A stretch of DNA of 18,881 bases from Actinomycetes bacterium. GTDB taxonomy: Bacteria > Actinomycetota > Acidimicrobiia > Acidimicrobiales > JAJYPT01. The translations under genes were made by a program, and so were the position numbers. The notes under the pieces are model-generated. The model was not told where the DNA came from. It was given only the letters and a program-made list of their open reading frames with translations, and searched no databases. This document shows positions 14,725 to 18,881 of the stretch, piece by piece (within the stretch, counting starts at the first letter, position 1; each line of letters begins with the position of its first letter). The DNA lies in the NCBI GenBank assembly GCA_021795135.1, contig JAJYPT010000016.1:1-18881 (forward strand), read 5' to 3'.

Positions 14725-17235
14725 GTGGCTCCAAATAAAGCAAAACTTCGTCTCTATCTAGGAGCAGCTCCTGGGGTAGGGAAAACTTTTGCAATGCTAG
14801 ACGAAGGAGAACGAAGAGCCCAACGCGGAACTGATGTAGTAATTGGAATAGTAGAAACTCATGGTCGTCCAAAAACTGCAGCTCAAATAAAAAATCTAGA
14901 AATTATTCCTCGCAAAAAAGTTATATATAAAGGTCAATCTTTCGAAGAAATGGACATAGATGCCATCTTAGAACGCAAACCTCAAGTGTGTTTGGTAGAT
15001 GAATTAGCCCATACCAATATCCCAGGTAGCCGAAATAAGAAAAGATGGCAAGACGTAGAAGAACTAAGAAACGCTGGCATAGAGGTAATTTCAACTCTGA
15101 ATATACAACATCTAGAATCTTTGAATGATGTAGTCAAAGCTATAACTGGAATAGAACAAAACGAAACTATACCAGATTCAGTAGCACGAGCAGCTGAACA
15201 GATAGAACTAGTGGATATGAGTCCTCAAGCACTTAGACGTCGTATGGCTCATGGAAATGTCTACCCTGCTGAAACAGTAGATACGGCTTTAGCTAATTAT
15301 TTTCGTGAAGGCAACCTTTCTGCTTTGAGAGAACTTGCATTGTTGTGGGTGGCCGATAGGGTTGATGAAGCTTTAAACGATTACATGAAAGCTCATGGAA
15401 TCTCTGGGACCTGGGAAACTCGGGAACGGGTTGTAGTTGCCCTTACAGGCGCCGAAGGAGGAGATAACCTCATAAGACGAGCTTCTCGTATGGCGGTAAG
15501 GGCTAAGGGCGATTTAATAGGCGTACACGTAATATCTGACGATGGTCTATTGCGCCAACCCCCAAAGTATTTAGAAGAACAACGTCAACTTTTAGAAGAA
15601 CTCAATGGGAAATTTCAACAAATTACCGCAACTGATCCTGGCCAAGCCCTAATAGATTTTGCTCTAGCTCAGCGCGCTACAAGATTAGTATTAGGCTCTA
15701 GTAAGCGTTCTAGATGGTATGAATTATTACACGGGTCAGTTATAAACAAAGTAATAAGAGACTCTCAAGGCATAGATATTCATATCATCTCTTCAGGAGA
15801 TGCAAACCAAAACGATCAAGATCGTTCTCAATCAATAATAAAAAATCTACGCATTGTTCCTTCTAGAAAACTACTAATTCCTCTATCTCTTGGGTTCATA
15901 GGACCTATTATCTTGACTGCTATCATATCTGCTTTTGGATCAGCGATAAGTCTCAATAGTGCTTTGCTACTTTATATTTTAATAGCAGTAGCGGTAGCTT
16001 CTTTGGGAGGCGTAGCAAATGCCTTATTGAGTGCACTATTAGCTTTCTTGTTAGCTAATTATTTTTTAATGCCGCCTAAAGACCAATTTAAAAGTCTTTC
16101 TCAAACAGATTTTATAACTTTTATTACCTTTATAGTAGTAGCTGGAATAGTAGCAACCTTGATGGATTTAGTTAGCCAAAGAAGTGCCAATGCAACTAGA
16201 TACGGATTCGAAGCTGAATCTCTTGTGCGCTTGTCAAATACCTTATTAGCCAGCCCAGATCCACTGCCTGTTTTGATGAATGAACTGAGAGAGACTTTTG
16301 GACTAAGTGGTGCTTCTCTTCTCAAACCAAATAACAATGAATGGATTATAGAAGCATCTTCTGGAGATATAGTTCCAAAAACTCCTCAAGAAGCTCAAGA
16401 AAGCGTAGAATTACCTGATGGATCCTTAGTGGCTTTAGCTGGTTCTAAGCTTCTCAGCGGCCAAGATCAACGCTTACTCCATGCTTTTTGTACTCAAGTT
16501 GGAGTAGCAATGCGTTCTAGACAACTCCAAGCTACTGCCTCTCATGCTGATGCCCTATCAGATGCTAACAATCTCAGAACTGCTCTTTTGGCAGCTGTAT
16601 CCCATGATCTGAGAACTCCTTTGGCTTCTATAAAAACAGCAGTTAGTTCATTGCTTCAAGAAGATCTAGAATGGTCTGCAGATACTCAAAAAGAACTTTT
16701 AGAAACTATCAATACTCAAGCCGATAGATTAAATTCTTTAGTAGGTAACCTTTTAGACATGAGTCGATTGCAAGCAGATGTTTTGAAAGTCCAACTAAGG
16801 CCTGTAGGTTTAGATGAAGTAGTACCTGCGGCTTTGTCAAGTTTGGTGGATAGGAATAAAGATATAAGGATAGAAGTAGATGAAACACTACCAAGAGTTG
16901 CAGCTGACCCAACTTTATTAGAAAGAGCCCTTGCAAATATAATAGATAATGCTTTAGCTTGGTCCCCTCCTAATTCTCCGGTTTGGATACAAGCAGGAGC
17001 TTTTGGAAATACTGTAGATTTGCGAATTGTGGATAAAGGTCCAGGCATACCTGCTTCAGAGAAAAATAATGTTTTCCAACCTTTTCAAAGGAGGGGAGAT
17101 TCTTCAACCATAGGTGGAGTTGGGCTAGGTTTGGCAGTAGCAAAAGGTTTTATTACAGCAATGGGAGCCCAATTGACAGTAGAAGACACTCCTGGAGGAG
17201 GAACAACTATGGTTGTAACTCTTCCTCAAGCTTAA
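14725..17235 (+). CDS. kdpD: KdpD, potassium/osmotic sensor histidine kinase
   Basis: KdpD phosphorylates KdpE when K+ is low. The 836 residues are slightly shorter than in E. coli (894). The N-terminal KdpD domain has a Walker A GAAPGVGKT (13-21), VETHGRP and LVDELAHTN. A universal-stress-like domain (about 235-360) includes VVALTGAEGGDNLI and LGSSKRSRW. Four membrane helices (about 385-490) form the DUF4118 region, followed by a GAF-like domain, the HisKA domain with VSHDLRTPLASIK (phospho-acceptor H627) and an ATPase domain with NIIDNALAWSPP, DKGPGIP and GVGLGLAVAKG. The arginine cluster after the last helix is sparser than in E. coli. The start is GTG at 14725 with AGGAG 9 bases upstream. 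kdpE follows after 10 bp. Confidence 0.96.
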   Translation: MAPNKAKLRLYLGAAPGVGKTFAMLDEGERRAQRGTDVVIGIVETHGRPKTAAQIKNLEIIPRKKVIYKGQSFEEMDIDAILERKPQVCLVDELAHTNIPGSRNKKRWQDVEELRNAGIEVISTLNIQHLESLNDVVKAITGIEQNETIPDSVARAAEQIELVDMSPQALRRRMAHGNVYPAETVDTALANYFREGNLSALRELALLWVADRVDEALNDYMKAHGISGTWETRERVVVALTGAEGGDNLIRRASRMAVRAKGDLIGVHVISDDGLLRQPPKYLEEQRQLLEELNGKFQQITATDPGQALIDFALAQRATRLVLGSSKRSRWYELLHGSVINKVIRDSQGIDIHIISSGDANQNDQDRSQSIIKNLRIVPSRKLLIPLSLGFIGPIILTAIISAFGSAISLNSALLLYILIAVAVASLGGVANALLSALLAFLLANYFLMPPKDQFKSLSQTDFITFITFIVVAGIVATLMDLVSQRSANATRYGFEAESLVRLSNTLLASPDPLPVLMNELRETFGLSGASLLKPNNNEWIIEASSGDIVPKTPQEAQESVELPDGSLVALAGSKLLSGQDQRLLHAFCTQVGVAMRSRQLQATASHADALSDANNLRTALLAAVSHDLRTPLASIKTAVSSLLQEDLEWSADTQKELLETINTQADRLNSLVGNLLDMSRLQADVLKVQLRPVGLDEVVPAALSSLVDRNKDIRIEVDETLPRVAADPTLLERALANIIDNALAWSPPNSPVWIQAGAFGNTVDLRIVDKGPGIPASEKNNVFQPFQRRGDSSTIGGVGLGLAVAKGFITAMGAQLTVEDTPGGGTTMVVTLPQA

Positions 17236-17245
17236 AAACTTAAAA

Positions 17246-17971
17246 ATGACAGCTCACAAACCAACAAAAATCCTTCTAGTAGACGACGAGCCAAGTTTTT
17301 TACGAGCTTTAGGTATAAGCCTAAGGGCGCGAGGATACGACATGGAACTAGCTTCTAATGGCACAGATGCCTTAGAGCTCGCAGCAACAAAACATCCTCA
17401 AGCTATTGTTTTAGACTTAGGACTTCCTGACATAGATGGAACTGATGTAGTACTAGCACTAAGGGCTTGGAGTAAGGTTCCAATAATTGTACTTTCTGCT
17501 AGAGATTCTGAAGAGGCCAAAGTTGCTGCTTTAGATGCAGGTGCAGACGATTATGTTACCAAGCCTTTTAGTATGAATGAACTTTTAGCTAGACTACGAG
17601 CCTCTTTGAGAAGGGCAGCCCCAGCAAAAGAAACAGCTATAATTTCCACTCAACATTTCAATGTGGATCTTATGTCTAAGACCATAACAACTTCCCAAGG
17701 TGAAATAAAGCTAACCCCAACCGAATGGCACCTAGTAGAAGCTTTGGTTAAAAACCAAGAGCGTCTTGTTCCCCAAAGACAACTCCTTAAAGAAATATGG
17801 GGTCCAGAATACGAAAAAGAAACAAATTATCTTAGAGTATTTATGGCACAAGTAAGAAGAAAACTAGAACCTGATCCTTCTAAACCTCGTTATTTTATTA
17901 CCGAACCAGGAATGGGGTATAGATTTACAATCTCCAATATTGATCCAAATAGTACTAATTCTCAAAAATAA
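17246..17971 (+). CDS. kdpE: KdpE, OmpR-family response regulator of the kdp genes
   Basis: KdpE activates the kdp structural genes after phosphorylation by KdpD. The 241 residues contain a receiver domain with the acidic pair D13/D14, the phospho-acceptor D57 (IVLDLGLPDIDG), and the conserved S84 and K106 (VTKPFS). A winged-helix output domain (about 140-232) carries LTPTEWHLVEALVKN, VPQRQLLKEIWGPEY, TNYLRVFMAQVRRKLE and the wing GMGYRF, all typical of KdpE. It lies 10 bp after kdpD with no strong Shine-Dalgarno, so coupling is likely. The C-terminus is about 10 residues longer than in E. coli. Confidence 0.96.
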   Translation: MTAHKPTKILLVDDEPSFLRALGISLRARGYDMELASNGTDALELAATKHPQAIVLDLGLPDIDGTDVVLALRAWSKVPIIVLSARDSEEAKVAALDAGADDYVTKPFSMNELLARLRASLRRAAPAKETAIISTQHFNVDLMSKTITTSQGEIKLTPTEWHLVEALVKNQERLVPQRQLLKEIWGPEYEKETNYLRVFMAQVRRKLEPDPSKPRYFITEPGMGYRFTISNIDPNSTNSQK

Positions 17972-18047
17972 TACTATTTCTTTATATTTAAACTTATCCC
18001 TGCTATGACTATAGATAGTTTATAAGACCTTCGGGAATAGTTATAAA

Positions 18048-18881
18048 ATGCAGTTAAAAGTTATGCCACCTATAGGACCCATGCTTTCGAAATCAACCGA
18101 GTCTTTACCTATAGGACAATTTTTGTATGAACCTAAATGGGATGGATTTAGATGCTTGGTATTCAAAGATGGACCCGAGGTAGAACTTAGCAGTCGAAAT
18201 AGCAAAATTTTGACCCCTTATTTCCCTGAGTTGATAGAACCCATTAGGGCTCAATTGCCAAATCAATGCGTATTAGATGGAGAAATAGTTATATTCGACA
18301 AAAAATCTTTAGATTTTGATGCTTTGCTCCAACGTATTCACCCTTCACCTCAACGAATAGAAAATCTAGCAAAAACAACTCCTGCTTCATATATTATTTT
18401 TGACATATTATCTCTACAAGATGAGGACTTGAGACAAACACCTCTTCTAGAGCGTCGCAAAAAGTTGGAAAGCTTTTCCCATTCATTGACTCCACCTCTT
18501 CACCTAACTCCAGCTACTACTGATATTGAAATAGCGCAAAAATGGTTTGAATCAATCAAAAGCCAAGGTCTTGAAGGAATAATGGCTAAAGACCTTCAAT
18601 TAAAGTATCTATCAGATAAAAGAGTAATGTGGAAAATAAAGTATCAACAAAGCGCTGATTGTGTAGTGGGAGGATTCCGTTGGCACAAATCTCAAAAAGC
18701 TATTGCTTCTTTGATGTTAGGAGTATATGACAAAAAAGGTGTACTAAATTATTTAGGGAGTACCTCTTCTTTTGACCTATCACAGCAGAAGCAATTAGTT
18801 GATATTGTCTCTCCTTACAGATTATCTCCAAGCCAATACCAATCTCATCCCTGGCTTGATGAAAATAGCGATGGGAAAAAG
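18048..18881 (+). CDS. ligC: ATP-dependent DNA ligase, LigC-like (3' partial)
   Basis: The frame is open from an ATG at 18048 to the window edge (278 codons, no stop). The N-terminus MQLKVMPPIGPMLSKS resembles mycobacterial LigC. Ligase motifs follow in order: motif I EPKWDGFR, whose lysine is adenylated; the SSRN segment; motif III LDGEIVIF; YIIFDIL; motif IV EGIMAKD; and motif V WKIKYQ. The OB-fold begins at CVVGGFRWHKS. About 80 C-terminal residues are expected beyond the edge. No polymerase or nuclease domain precedes the ligase, so it is not LigD. LigC enzymes are ancillary ligases tied to gap repair or end joining in actinobacteria. The Shine-Dalgarno is weak. The 76-bp gap after kdpE shows no strong terminator. 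Confidence 0.92.
   Translation, partial: MQLKVMPPIGPMLSKSTESLPIGQFLYEPKWDGFRCLVFKDGPEVELSSRNSKILTPYFPELIEPIRAQLPNQCVLDGEIVIFDKKSLDFDALLQRIHPSPQRIENLAKTTPASYIIFDILSLQDEDLRQTPLLERRKKLESFSHSLTPPLHLTPATTDIEIAQKWFESIKSQGLEGIMAKDLQLKYLSDKRVMWKIKYQQSADCVVGGFRWHKSQKAIASLMLGVYDKKGVLNYLGSTSSFDLSQQKQLVDIVSPYRLSPSQYQSHPWLDENSDGKK

Noticed and set aside
18028..18041. CCTTCGGG stem as a terminator after kdpE
   Set aside because: Only two G-C pairs close the TTCG loop, flanking bases do not extend the stem, and there is no T tract.

Overview
This AT-rich window (roughly 36% GC by eye, heavy use of ATA, AGA and TTA codons) looks like chromosomal DNA from a low-GC, probably actinobacterial-type bacterium. 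The placement rests on gene content: a MurT/GatD pair for lipid II amidation, a LigC-type ATP-dependent DNA ligase next to a Kdp system, an AarF/ABC1 kinase and SD-led genes with some GTG and TTG starts. It is an inference; a Chloroflexota-like lineage is not excluded. No tRNA, rRNA, transposase, CRISPR array or phage gene was seen.

Layout. (1) 1-1890 (+): aconitase of the mitochondrial type, cut by the left edge. (2) 1896-3943 (-): murT and gatD overlap by one base (TAATG) and converge on aconitase with only 5 bp between stops. GatD lacks the glutaminase cysteine. (3) 3944-4267: divergent intergenic region with an unusual array of stem-loops whose apical loops are runs of G. (4) 4268-7418 (+): a LysR regulator, an ABC1/UbiB-family kinase and a coupled small four-cysteine protein. 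A 12-bp motif is shared by the upstream regions of lysR and the kinase gene. (5) 7415-14492 (-): the potassium cluster kdpA-kdpB-kdpC, followed by two tiny genes too short for ordinary gene calling (a 27-aa membrane peptide and kdpF, 29 aa), then a membrane PAS / degenerate GGDEF / EAL protein. (6) 14493-14724: divergent kdpA/kdpD control region with a 10-bp tandem repeat and an 18-bp inverted repeat. (7) 14725-17971 (+): kdpD and kdpE. (8) 18048-18881 (+): LigC-like DNA ligase, cut by the right edge.

How the genes work together. KdpD (sensor kinase) and KdpE (response regulator) should switch on the divergent kdpABC(F) genes when potassium is scarce; KdpA is the channel-like subunit, KdpB the ATPase, KdpC and KdpF accessory subunits. 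The EAL phosphodiesterase lies downstream on the same strand and could be co-transcribed. MurT/GatD would amidate the D-Glu of lipid II, but the GatD change suggests the ammonia source is altered. Observations most worth following up are the G-loop hairpin array at 4013-4198, the GatD without its nucleophile, and the 3'-displaced kdpF with its companion microprotein.
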